From Petrolisthes cinctipes (Eukaryota > Arthropoda > Malacostraca > Decapoda > Porcellanidae), in NCBI GenBank assembly GCA_033782935.1, contig JAWQEG010001378.1, positions 434,498-498,497 on the forward strand: a stretch of 64,000 bases of DNA, read 5' to 3'. The notes below the pieces were generated by a model. The model saw nothing but the letters and a program-made list of their open reading frames with translations. It searched no databases and had not been told where the DNA came from. Both the position numbers and the translations under genes were made by a program. Shown here piece after piece: positions 1 through 11,866 of this stretch (position 1 is the stretch's first letter; the number at the start of each line of letters is the position of its first letter).

Positions 1-402
1 ATTGGCTGTACAGTACAATAAATTGTGGTTTATTACAATATAAAATACAAGTGCTACTAAGCCATGCAAGAATACAACAGGCTCAACAAAGCAAACAAGA
101 AAACACAAAACACTACTGGTTACCTTCCATCACTATTATTTCCTTTATGATTCATGGTCATCATCGGTTCAAAATTTAAGCGAGACATTTTTCCTTGTGC
201 TAATCCTATCAAATGAATCTGATAAGAGTTTGGCACAAAAGTTTAATTTCAAAGTTACCCTCATTTGGTTTATATCTTTCCTATGTAGTTAGAGAAATCC
301 TGGAGGAGGGCTATGCCATTTTATGCAGTTCCAGAAGAGAGGAATAAAGTGCAGAATTTTGTAAACCAATGGTAAATGTGATGAGACAGCAAGGCAACTA
401 AC

Positions 403-483
403 CAGGAGGCTGGATCTGAGGATGGTGATTGAGGTCATCAGCAGAGTTGACTGGTGCTACTTCTTTCACTCCATCTACCACTC
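403..483 (-). CDS. GOLM-like exon 8 (luminal tail, not the last exon)
   Basis: Acceptor TTTTTCAG|GA completes G|GA in phase with exon 7; donor CCTG|GTTAGT leaves phase 1. Encodes GVVDGVKEVAPVNSADDLNH then HPQIQPPG. Further exons must lie left of the window. Confidence 0.72.
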
Positions 484-3400
484 CTGAAAAACAAAGAAAG
501 GGGTCATTCATTAGCAGCAGAGCAATGAGCTTTAAACTTTTTTTCACACTGTCTTTGGTTAGCCCCAATGAGGAGGTGAATAAGTGTCTAAGCTGGGAAA
601 CTGCAGTCCATATATCAACATTACTGCAATAGTCTGTCCCATAAGGTACTGTACTGTAAATACTTTCTGACATCTACTCTTACTGAATTCAAACCCTAAT
701 TATAGGACATGAATTAACACAAGTCATAATAATTTTCTTTTGCTGTCATCCATATCCACAGTTACCAGACAATGAATTTGCTCTTAGATGGTTCAGCATT
801 AAATGTTCTCATACAGTATTAGGAGGGATCACCAACTGTGAATCCTGCCGCCAATCACCAAAGAAGATGCCACAGCCCCCACAACCAGAGTGTCAGCAAT
901 AGAAGAGTCAAACATATAGGAAGCATATAATCTTTACAGGAGGCATTCAGCAATATTTCATTGTGGGTGTGATAATTTTATTGCTGTTTAACCAAGGTAA
1001 CCAAAACCTGATGTGTCATTTTAGTTGGGAAAGCTAAAGTATTTAGAAGTCTTCTCCCTTCATGTTTGTCTCACAAACATGAATCTGCATAGAGGTGATG
1101 ACTATTCAACTGAGTGAACCTCGAGGTATCAGAGAATCCTCATTTACATAATTATACAGTACTATATATGTAAATTGGGATTCTCCGAAATGAACATCTT
1201 GGCAGATAGCATGCTTGTTTCCTACTGTGTGGAATAACATGCAGGGCTATTAGCTATGGTCAAGAACAGTGTCATCATATGTAGATATCTGGAGTTTCAA
1301 ATCCTGGCGGCTGCATTTGTTGGTATATTATAAAGCTTAACAATTTTATATATACTTGTACAGTACTTTCTAAAACTGTTGGTACAGAAAGTATGAAAGA
1401 AGTTCAACTCCATTAAATTCACTGTAATATTAAGGAGTGGCTTTAAAATTCTGCAACTTCCACCATAGTAAGCGATGATCATATACACAACCTCTGGGTA
1501 TGAAACCATAGGACATTCCATGAATCTGTTTTAGAATATGACCCTACAACTGGGTGAAGGGCCAAGCGCACCTGCTGGTTCCCGGGCCAAGTCTGCAACT
1601 GAGAACCTTGGCTTGGCTCTGCGGGCACCAGGGGGGTCCTGGGGGAGGATAGGAGTATCCCGGTGGAAGATGATCCCCCTCATGCCGGTGTCACGTGTTC
1701 TGACTGCCCTGCCATTCACGTACCCTAGCTGCCCTGGGCCCTGGTAAACCTCTGACACCACCAGTCAGATAGTCATTTGTAAAACAACACAAAGCCACTT
1801 GATAAATATCATTTATTATAAATTCAGATAATCAAGAGGTATGAAACTTGACAAATACCTGTATAGCATAACTGTATAAAACAAATCACTGTAACCCTGA
1901 CACCATCAGTCAATTAAACAAAAGATATATTCACTAGTATTCATGATCTGTATTGTAGCCAAGACACTTTTTATACCTGTACCATAGATACCTTTAATCC
2001 TGGTGAACCTCTTCATGTTAATATCCCCACCCACCATTCAGATATTTCAACATTATCTCTACATTCTCATTCTCTTCACTACTTCTCAAATAATACATAT
2101 TTTCTCTCCCTGCTATCTTTTTCAGTCTCTATTCTATCTTCACCATCTCTTTTCCACTTTTCTTCCCATCCTCAATATATTGGATCTCTTTTTTTTTTCT
2201 TTCCCCTAACCTTCCTTCAGTTTTCTTTTTCAGTTAATTTTATTCCTGTCTTCTCTCCTCTCTTCCAGGTTTCTCTCCTTCCTTCCCTTTCAAGCAATTA
2301 ATTTTTCCCTACTTTCCTCCTTTCCTTTCAGACCTTTATCAACCTTATCTTCCTCCATCCCTATCTCATCTTCCTTCAATCTCCCTCTGACCTTTTTGCT
2401 CCACATTAGGCAGGTTGAAAGGTCCAGGTACCAGCTTGGGAGGTGATGCTGCTAATTCCTCTCTTTTCTGTGCTGCAAGTTTCTCCTCAGCCTGGAATGT
2501 GAAATTATAGATTAGCAAAGGCAATCAGTTGAGATGTGATTACCTGTAGCATAAATCGGATAAATCCTACACAGATACTAGTAGTTCATGGTGTATAAAT
2601 CAATAATAGAATGCCAACGTCAGAAAGAAAACATATTGAAAAATTACATCTTTGATAACATAATATATGGTGTAAGTGGAAAATGTATGAAAATGAATAA
2701 TTTCACGTCACTCCTACATAAACTACGGTATACAATCATATACACTATTGCAAATATACATACAGTATATGCAGAAACCTTATGTCACCATGGGATATAT
2801 ACTATATTTCCTGTGGTTATAATATATATATCTGTATATAGTAATATATTTACTATACTGTATATATCTAAAAAAAAAGCACCCTTCTTGGTAGCCTACT
2901 GCATATCAAATATATTACACACAAAAAGCATAAAGCACATATACAGAAACAAAGCAGACAATGTCACCCACCATGAGGGAAGTTCCCTAAGGAAAGAATG
3001 CATCAGAGCTATAGAGAGACAACAAGCAGAAGTATAGTAATGGCGTGCAATTACATAACCAATGATAATGCTTGGGAAAAAAAAAAATAGCAAAGCAAAT
3101 ACTGTACACCTCATTTGCACTAACTTGGAGCCCTTTCATCCTCCTTATCAACTCTTCTTTACACCCTTGGTGATACAAGACACAAGCAAAAAGAAAAATT
3201 ATCACAATTTCACTACTATGAAAGGAACAACCTCAAAAGAAGTGAAGCAACAAAATGTACCATATGATACATTCATACACTTTCCCAAATTACTGCACAA
3301 ACATAAGTGAGCGATAAAAAAAATTACAATTTACAAACTTTTCTGATTCTATTCACATTGGTATTATGATAAAAGCAGCACAATACATATCAGAAAGCAT

Positions 3401-6400
3401 ACACAATATGCCTCAGTCTATGATTTTTTCAGGCATAAATTGCACAAATTGGTTACAGTATAGAGTACTGTACAGCTAAAACAAAAGCATATTCACGGCT
3501 GTCAAGAAGTTGACTAAAGAAAGGTTCTGCATACTCAAAATGCTTTCCCTGGGACTTAGAAATCACAAATGCATGGATTTACCATACAGTCATGATTAAA
3601 AGTTTTGTCACTTCTCTTGTCTGATCTTGAACCAAGAGATTCATAGCACTGTGAATGAGATCTAGTCATTCGTTCCACTTGACTATGAAAGATTTTTAAT
3701 TGTCTCTTCACAGTACTGTACAGTACGATGAATCTTTGAGTTAATCTCCAAGTAAAGAAACAACAGGATTTTTTGTTGGAGAAGGAGAAAGTTCCACATG
3801 CTAGACTTTGACAAATATAAACTTCAATGGGAAACCTCTGAATAACAACTACCTTGTTATGACTGGAGCAGGAGGAACTTTCAGTTTGTGAGGCAGTGGA
3901 TGTAGCATCTGGACATTTCTTTGAATCAAATCTCAGGCAAATATTTTGCTACTCTCTCAATCCAGCCACTGAACTCTAAAGGTTATAATTAAACCAATGC
4001 CACAGTTACATGAAGTTAGTCTAAGTCATTAGCACCAAGAAAAATACATGGACAAAATTAAAAGTTCTTAGTTTCAGAATCAGCCAAAGAGGCAATAGCT
4101 GAATAGGAGAGTTAAATATTTTGTTGAGAATGCACAACACTCATAAGACGAGTACTGTACACCATAACACTTGTGTGAGGGAAACTTAGACCCATAATTC
4201 TGTATACTGTCCTGTACACATGATGTCGGATCACTTATATGTTTACTTTTGAGCAAACTTCATTCAAAGTTTAGCTATAGGTATCCCATAATCATTCACT
4301 TGTTCATTGTGTTGATACCTACACGGGGATTGATCATGGCAGAAGCCATAGTTTGTGCTATCTTTTACTGTGGGGTGACAGTTACACTGTAAGGAGTTGA
4401 ATAACCTAATGAATTAATTTAACATGAATTCTGTAGTGTGCTAGTTTGGAATAGCTATTCAGCACTGTGGCCAGGATTCGAGCTTGTTTATCCTTAGTCT
4501 AAGACCCTGAGTGTTGAAGCACTTACCACTAATCCTAAATTGGTGCTACAATGCAAAGGAATTATTTCCCTGCAAACCAGGTGGATTTTTATGTAGGTTT
4601 GTGTAATGTGTTGCAAAGTGCAGACAGGTGTTCTCAAGTGATGGTACACTTAGTGTAGGTAATTTTATTCAAGTAAGTTTGTATGGTGTACCTGGAATTG
4701 CCTTGATATTTTAAATGGAGGACCCAGAAAGAATGCAACCAGCAACCAAGGTTCTGGGAGACAAAGAGGTTCCAAGTAATTTCATGAACTTTCTGACAGT
4801 ATGGCAACAGTACACCCAGGAAGTGTTTACCTTACTATCTACCTGGCATACCACAAAATAATGACATTATCATGCTGTACATGTTTATAAGGTACATATG
4901 TAAATGATATTAGTCACACAATATATTCAGATAAAGTGATGTGGAAACTTGGTAAAACTATGAACAACGAAATACTGTATGCATATGCCATTGTCATTTA
5001 AAATGATTGTTTGTAGGTTTCAAAACCTATCACTTGATCCTTCATTTTAAAGAAACTGCATGACTTGTTCATTGAGATAAAAAATATATCTGTTAAAGTT
5101 AGCTGATCCTCCTTGGGATGAAGATGAAACTTAAGATACTTTATGACAAACTAGCCAATTGACATGAAGGCTAACATATTCCTCTCAACAAGAAAGCTGA
5201 AAAGTGTAGTACTGTACTGTAACCACAAACGGTATAAACTTTAAATGAAATTTGCCAAAAAATTATATTCTATACACAAGTTTTTCCACTGCAAATGCAT
5301 TCTGTGATGCACTCAACATTTAGTACACATGGTGTAGCCTACTTGTTAGCAACATAAAATTACACCATGTGTACAAGAGGTTGAGTGAATCATTATATGA
5401 ATTTACAGTGGAACAGCTTGTTTCAATCTGTCTGAGTCAATCCTCTTCATCTAAATTCTATAGAGTTCATCCATGGTTCTTAATCTTTCATACTATACTG
5501 TAATTCATTCTCATCCCCCACAGAAGCATCAAAGTGTGCCAGTTTCATACATGGACAAGATTGTACAAGACATGAGCATCTCTCCATTATTTTCACCTGG
5601 TCTGTCTGCTGCTGACCCAACACTGATGCTCTCGCCCTAGACACATTACCCTGACATTCGCTTAACTCAGCTCTGGTACTGGCTAATTTGACATCGAGAT
5701 TATCCTCATTGCTTTTCAAAATACCAATCCTTGCCTTCTCCTGAAACACATTAGAAAACAGAATAGGAACTGTGATAACTTAAGAAATACCATAAGTAAT
5801 TCTAAACAAACCAGTGCAAATGAGATATTCCTCACCACTTCTACAAACACTAGATTTTACTTGCTCCTTTTGGGAGAGATCTGAATCAAAGAATCTTTAG
5901 GAAACCGTATAAACTTTGCCTGACCTTATTAATCCCTACAAATCAGAATTCCCCAACTTCACCTTCTCTTGGAAAAAGAAAGTGTAGCATCAAAGAGGAA
6001 AAAATGTAATAGTCATCCTTGATTTATACATAATCATAAGGTAAAGTAGAATGACTTTAGAAGGCAAAAACAAAAAGTTATACAAGGAGAGAAAGGGAAG
6101 AGGCATTTTATAATACACAGTTATCTTCATGACTTCTCATTATGTCTCACAGACCAGTAGGGAGTTTATTATCATTCTGTGCGACTTGAGGAAGGGAGGG
6201 GAAAGGAGGAAATCCACCACCACCCTTATCATGTAGCAGATGTGTGACTAACTAGTTGATGGTGGGAGGTCATCTTCAGAGGCACAGTCCCCCATAAGAC
6301 TGACATTGACATTATCATCAACATATTGTTTAATGTTCTTATTTTCCCTTACAGAGTTGGACGGCTTACGAGTCTTTTTTTTTTTTTTAAGTGATACAAT

Positions 6401-9400
6401 TTCTGCTGGTGGTACTATTAAACCCTGAATATAGCCCATTCCCATCAAAATCATGGCTAGAAATACCGGTAGTGCATGCAGTTTTTTTTAGTTCATACCT
6501 CATGAGTGAAAAAAGAGGACAGGCTTTCATGCCCAAACATCCAAGCATGTCAACAGTTGTTAATAGGGGTTAAGGTCAAGAGTGAAATATTGGTGACTTT
6601 CTGCCTAAGCTTTCATAACCTTCTGGGGAGATCCTCACTGCTCAGTCTTGCAGATGTTTGTGGTCTATGAACACAGGCTCTTATTTACTATGAATTCACG
6701 TGTCTGGACCTGCCTGGGCAATCTGCACTTATGATGGATTGCAAAGGATCCAGTTTGCTACAATATGGATGTAACTTACATAGCTGCTGAATTTTTAGCA
6801 CTGTAGATCAAAATCTCAGAAGAATTCTAATCTTTTAATATACTGTATTCTATCTTTCTTTTGTTACTGGTAACTATCATCTTACACAAATTCAGGAATT
6901 AGTCCAAAAAACTTTTACATTTAAAGATGTGGTGAACTGCTACAACAATAACCCATTCATTATATCAAGAAATTTGTATTTACTTATACGATTGTGGTTG
7001 AGACAAATATTAGACAGAACTTCCTGTACTATATTTCAATTCATTCCATTATTTTTTAAATGTTCAAATTAAGTACAGTATATGGTACTATGAAAGGCAC
7101 ATTTATATCCAGATCTCCACTTAATATCTAACTTCTTCACACTAATGTCAGCAACATTACACTGTTCTTAATGACTATTGTCAGTTGTATTGGTAAAAAA
7201 ATCCAAGAGAATGGCAAGTATCGAACCAAGGCCCATGCAATTCTAATTTCAGCCTATCTCCTAAGTAGAATTGATCTATCATCCTGTAGGTTATCAATCA
7301 TGCACCCTAACCCCTCAAACACCACCCCTTTAACAGTACCTTAATGGACTGTTGCTGTCATTGTGGTGAACAGATTTGTTATAGAGCAAATATGAAAAAA
7401 ACATAATATATGCTTCAAAACTGTCCAAACTGGGTGTTATTTAGCATTTTCCTTTAAAATGTTCAGTTGAACAGTTTGCTTTGTTTGATAAAAACATTAG
7501 CATTCACTAGGTACTGTATTATGAATAACGTCAACCTACAACTTGGTTTCCTCAAACCATGGCCACAAATTTGCCATCAGCCTTCGTTTCTCACACACCA
7601 CCGACACACACTCACAGAGCTCCCAACAGATGTAGCCAAGCATCAGACTGAAGATGAAAAAATCACACAAGGCAGAGTCTTTGGTCTGTTTTACTACTAC
7701 TTTTTTAGCCACTGCTTCAACTTATCAACATTGGCTCCTAATATGAACTTTCATTTCATATATTTAACTTCATCTACAATCTGTCTGCTTGTGTTACAGC
7801 CTTAAGCACCAGGATCAAGAAGCTCCCCATTTCACCAATAAACTCTCCCTCTTGCTACTACCTTGTTTTGTTCCTCCCTCAGCTTGGCCTGCAGCTGTGA
7901 CACTTTATCCTGACACTCGGACAAATCTCCAAAAGTCTGAGTAAGCTTCTTCCTCAGGTCTTGTAAAGAGTAGTTCTGCGTATTGGAGTGAGTCTTCTCC
8001 TGCAATAGTCATGTTACTCTACCCACACTACACAAGGCTAAGTCTGCACTGACCTCCAAACCACAGAAGTGCATATACCATCTTTAGAGAAGACAATCAG
8101 GCTTTCAAATTAGCATATATATTGTTCTAATTAGAAATGAAATACCTTTGTCTTGTCCATGATCACCTCTCCTCGAATAAAGTTTTTAGGATTAGCCTCT
8201 AGTTCTTTGGAATTTACCACAACCAAATCACATCAATAACTTTGTTAACCGCATACTGTAGAATCATCATCATAATTTCTTATCTCATGTCTGTGGCTCT
8301 CATTCTGGGATTAGGTATTAATACAGTAAGTCTCTTCCACTCTCTCCCATCCTCGATTCTAACTTTTTTAAGGGTGCTGGGGACTGGGTGCTATAGTGTT
8401 CAAACTCATAATTGTAATCGGAGCAAAGGCTCTCCAGTCAGATGCCTTTTTTGATATCAATTTTTTGTTAACTTCAGTGACACATAGCAGATATATTAGG
8501 CCAGTTCTCAAATGAGCCCTGGCCTATAGAACAAAATTCACCTGCCATAGAATCAACTTTCACAGGTCTTTGATATTAGCTTATATTCTCAAATGAAAAA
8601 TGACAAAAAGTACTACTTGTATTGTACTAATATTCAACATGTCTTTTTCTAGCTTCAGTTACCAATATGTATAGTAGTATTAAGGTTTTACTACAGCAAG
8701 AGTTTTATTTATTATCACTCTACACCTACTACTGTCTCATCCATGGGAACTGAGGGTATACTTCTAAAAATCTAACATGCTAACATCAGGAATATCTCAG
8801 ATTCCCGTAGAGCAAAGTAATATAATGCTAGTAAACAAGCAAGCAGTTCTTCCCTTTCTCAGTTACTTTATCTGTTTGGTACTAAAATTTAATCCATTCA
8901 CTGTGAATAATGTAAGCCTATGTCAGGAAAAGGAGGAGCTGGATGGAAAATGAGACCCAACAACATTAGTTTATAAGAACATTACAATTGACCACAGCCA
9001 ACGACCCACATGGAAATCCTTGCTACTGAAGCTGGTTAGCTACTTATCTTGTCATACTCTTGAAATTGTACATTTATATTTCTGCTTACATTGGTTTCAA
9101 TGATTTCCAAGACCAATAAATAATTTTTGTATGCACTGAAAGCTTTCAAAAGTAATTCAAGAATTAAACTTACTTCTCACTACAGTATGCAGTACATCAA
9201 TTGTACAATAACAGAATGTGACATTAATGTCATAGCAAGCAGCATAAAAGTTATGTCATGCATCTCTGAATACAAGCCTAAATGTACCAAATATGTATGA
9301 AGAATTCTAATAATTTGTATCCCCTAAGTTAGCATTATCAGATACAGTATAATTTTTTAATGCACATGGGGTGTTATCATTGTTTTATATATAATTCAGT

Positions 9401-11866
9401 CCTCTGGCACATCATAAATGCCTAAAGTGTAGTTATAATGCATTAGCTTTGCTAGTTTCTCAGTGAAAATATTCTAATGTCTGAACCATGACCTGACGAG
9501 TCTTATTCATCTAGTACCAAACGCTGAGGAAGGAAAACCAATGATAAGGGATAGGGAGGGAGGTGTATGAGGAAAGAATATCAAAAAAGGAAGGAGAGGG
9601 GGTTGGCAAGCTGAGATATATATGCTTGAAGGCTTTTCACATGTTAGATTAAGCCTATGAGAAAATCAAGATAGTGTATATGAAAGTGGGCACTCAGTTT
9701 TGGTTTGGAGAATCTCAGATACAGAGTGAAGTATCTACTGTACCTGCTCGAGTTGCCGTCTCAGAGTGTTGATCTGGGAGTCTTTCTCAGCGATGGCATC
9801 CACGGCATCATCACGCTGAGACACCAAGTGTTCATTCGTCTCCTTCTTCTTGGCAATCTCAACTTCCCGCTCCTCTACCTGCTGATTTAAGCTCTCCTGC
9901 AGTAAGGGAAAGAAGATGCTTAAAACCTGATGTGTTATTCTATCAGAATCATACTGTTAGTACAATATCCATCAAAAACGACAAATGCATATGATCATTA
10001 TATTTTAACATTTCTCCATTAACAGTACTGTCCAGCTAAGTGTAAAACTAATCAATGACCTTATAATATTGTACATGTCAGGCCTAATGAATATCAAATT
10101 ATTATTTGTCCATGAGACTTTCTGTACAGCTAAATTTTATTATCATTATTGTATGGAATTTTCTGCCCATCCATCAATAGAAGTGATGCCTCATTATCTC
10201 CCAAAAGCACTCTACAGTATTATGGTTTGACTATAACAGAAGCCAATCCCGGTCTAGGGGAGGTGGCCGAGTGGTTAGTGTACTGGACTCATAACCTAGA
10301 GGTCGAGAGATCAATCCTCTCAGGTGAGGGCCTGAGAATATTTACTCTTCCGATTTGAGTTTCAGGCACTAACTATAAGGCCACCGAACATCGTAAAACA
10401 CCCTCACTGGTACCATAACAGCTGCAGTATTTGGGAATAACCCTCACTTCCCTGCCTCTGTGGCTGGTTACCAGTTCGGAAGTCGTGACGTGTGTGTGTG
10501 TGTGAGTAGAAGTTGACCTGGGCCACAGTAACGGGCTTGATTAAGCCTATGCCCGGTGTCGGAACATATAAAAAAGAAAAAAAAAAGAAAAAAAATATAG
10601 AGCAGTGATCTTTTCTGTGTGCTTGTTACTCCATTGTAAAGAAAATCTCATTTTCCTCCTAATCCCAGGATGACTGAGTGGTAAGGTAAATACACCATAG
10701 AATGATTGTAAGCTGTAAAGTCAGTTTTAGCCAAATGATCTGAAAGTTTAACACCATTAGGTTGAGTACCAGTTTTATACTGTACATACTACTTGTTCCT
10801 GTAGACGAACTATCTGGGTCTTGAGACTAGATATTTCATAAGCCTTCTTTTGATTATCCTGGTCTTTGGTTTTCAGATGATCTTCCTCTTCTTGTAGCTT
10901 CTTCTTCAGCTTGCCTGATATGTTCTCCATTTCATGTACTGTCTCCTGGAGTGCCATATTTTTCTTCTCCGATTGGTCTTGTTTCACAGCACTGATAGAA
11001 TATTATTTGTGTTAAGTTCATGCAGCTGATAATATATTTCAATGCAGCATCATCTGATCATCAGCAATAACTGAACAAATGTCTACTGAACATAATAACA
11101 CTTCTGTAACCTATCTTCATAATAATTACTTAGCATTAAAATACAGATATAATACTTTATAATAATTGAAGAAATGGGACTACACTAACAAATTTTTATA
11201 CTTCCATAACTTACAACCATATCATTTACTTTGCATTAAAAAAAAACTTTGGAATGATACTGGTAATACTGTATATAAGAAACATGAAGCAGTGAATATT
11301 ATACAGTAATTTAACTGTTAGTTTATAAGTACCAGTATGAATACCAAAGATTCTCATTCAATATTTAACACACCATGCTTCACAATTTAATTGTCATCAT
11401 AATCCCGGTCATAAGATTCTTATAATCTGATAATGAAAATACAGTATTGTCAATGTTTTTCTCGCAATATAAGAAAAGAGGTGAGAAATGTCGAGTGAAA
11501 GCCGACCTTCCTAATTTGACACACAGGGAAGTGAAGGCAGTGAGATTATTTTACCTATTCGCAAATTCTGTCTCCACCCAGTTAACTATTTACCATGACA
11601 TGTTATAGGGATGTTAAAGATGCTATAGCAATTTTATAACATACCATTCCAAACACGCCACGGGCAAGAAGGAACAAAATAACTCGTGTAGTCCAAAGTC
11701 ATAAGTTTTACCTTATTTTAACCTCTGCTTGTAGTTTCTCAAGATCGCGTTGTAGGTCTCCATTTTGTGACGATATTGTCCAATAATTGAAGCCAAGTAT
11801 GAGCACAAAGACGATGAGACCCACCAAAATAAATGGGGGTGTCCGGCCACCTCCTCTTCGTATCAT
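403..11866 (-). CDS. GOLM1/GOLM2 (CASC4)-like Golgi type II membrane protein, partial (3' end off window)
   Basis: Eight exons join in frame: 11866-11712, 10991-10790, 9896-9744, 7999-7862, 5740-5597, 2491-2392, 1751-1572 and 483-403, about 384 codons. The last ends in phase 1 at CTG|GTTAGT, so the gene continues beyond the left edge. Seen: a short basic N-terminus, one hydrophobic segment (residues about 12-28) ending in LGFNYWTISS, a charged coiled coil over residues about 36-275, then a Pro/Gly-rich luminal tail. Known: vertebrate GOLM1 and GOLM2 have the same basic stub, a membrane anchor ending in [GA]FNYW.[IA]SS and a coiled-coil stalk; they are cis/medial-Golgi type II proteins implicated in cargo sorting. 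Inferred: this is the arthropod member; I cannot separate GOLM1 from GOLM2. A two-codon upstream ORF (ATG GAA TGA, 11900-11892) lies 26 nt before the start if that DNA is transcribed. Introns hold mostly AT-rich unique-looking DNA and one SINE. Confidence 0.85.
1572..1751 (-). CDS. GOLM-like exon 7 (luminal tail)
   Basis: Acceptor GTGTCAG|AG completes codon G|AG exactly as exon 6 requires; donor GCAG|GTGCGC, phase 1. Encodes EVYQGPGQLGYVNGRAVRT then a Pro/Arg-rich stretch. Notably GC-rich against its AT-rich surroundings, which supports coding. Confidence 0.75.
2392..2491 (-). CDS. GOLM-like exon 6 (end of stalk)
   Basis: Bounded by ATTCCAG|GCTGAG and AAAAAG|GTCAGA; phase 0 in, phase 1 out. 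Encodes AEEKLAAQKREELAASPPKL then a Pro-rich stretch (PGPFNLPNVEQK), the shift from coiled coil to luminal tail. Confidence 0.75.
5597..5740 (-). CDS. GOLM-like exon 5 (coiled coil)
   Basis: Bounded by GTTTCAG|GAGAAG and GACCAG|GTGAAA; 48 codons, phase 0. Encodes EKARIGILKSNEDNLDVKLA through RARASVLGQQQTDQ. The frame stays open to a TAA at about 5480, but CAG|GTGAAA is a good donor and the next exon's phase 0 fits it. Confidence 0.78.
6248..6424 (-). CDS. Possible alternative terminal exon of the GOLM-like gene
   Basis: After TATATTCAG the frame is open for 58 codons to TAG and is in phase 0, matching the end of exon 4 (7862). It would encode GLIVPPAEIVSLKKKKKTRK then an acidic end (CASEDDLPPSTS). 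Against it: the acceptor has a poor pyrimidine tract and the lysines come from an A14 run, which may be low-complexity DNA. Confidence 0.22.
   Translation of the reverse strand, partial: GLIVPPAEIVSLKKKKKTRKPSNSVRENKNIKQYVDDNVNVSLMGDCASEDDLPPSTS
7862..7999 (-). CDS. GOLM-like exon 4 (coiled coil)
   Basis: Bounded by TTGCAG|GAG and AACAAG|GTAGTA; 46 codons, phase 0. Encodes EKTHSNTQNYSLQDLRKKLT and DKVSQLQAKLREEQNK. Confidence 0.82.
9744..9896 (-). CDS. GOLM-like exon 3 (coiled coil)
   Basis: Bounded by CTGCAG|GAG and GAGCAG|GTACAG; 51 codons, phase 0 at both ends. Encodes ESLNQQVEEREVEIAKKKET and further charged heptads ending QINTLRRQLEQ. Confidence 0.82.
10256..10597 (+). repeat. tRNA-derived SINE, copy 1 (intron of GOLM-like gene)
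   Basis: Begins with a tRNA-like head holding an A-box-like TGGCCGAGTGG and a B-box-like region (GGTCGAGAGATCAATCC). A tRNA-unrelated body follows, including a (GT)n patch, ending CGGAACATATAAAA and an A-rich tail. Nearly the same unit occurs at 56036-56370 in the same orientation. The head resembles a class II (Leu/Ser-type) tRNA. Confidence 0.8.
10790..10991 (-). CDS. GOLM-like exon 2 (coiled coil)
   Basis: Acceptor TATCAG|TGCTGTG completes codon AG|T. Encodes Lys/Glu/Gln-rich coiled coil (KLKKKLQEEEDHLKTKDQD). The end has two usable donors three bases apart (GTA|GTATGT or CAA|GTAGTA); both keep phase 0 and differ by one Val codon. Confidence 0.8.
11712..11866 (-). CDS. GOLM-like exon 1 (start, membrane anchor)
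   Basis: Starts ATG ATA CGA AGA. It encodes the cytosolic stub IRRGGGRTPP, the signal-anchor helix and the diagnostic LGFNYWTISS, then the first coiled-coil heptads (DLQRDLEKLQAEVK). Donor AAG|GTAAAA, phase 2. This exon is the strongest evidence for the family. Confidence 0.88.

Noticed and set aside
2588..3310. 149- and 82-codon + strand frames at 2.6-3.3 kb
   Set aside because: AT-rich intron DNA of the GOLM-like gene, Ile/Tyr/Lys-dominated composition, no domain.
10256..10340. A functional tRNA gene
   Set aside because: The head is diverged, the acceptor stem is not clear, and the same sequence plus body recurs at 56.0 kb: a SINE.
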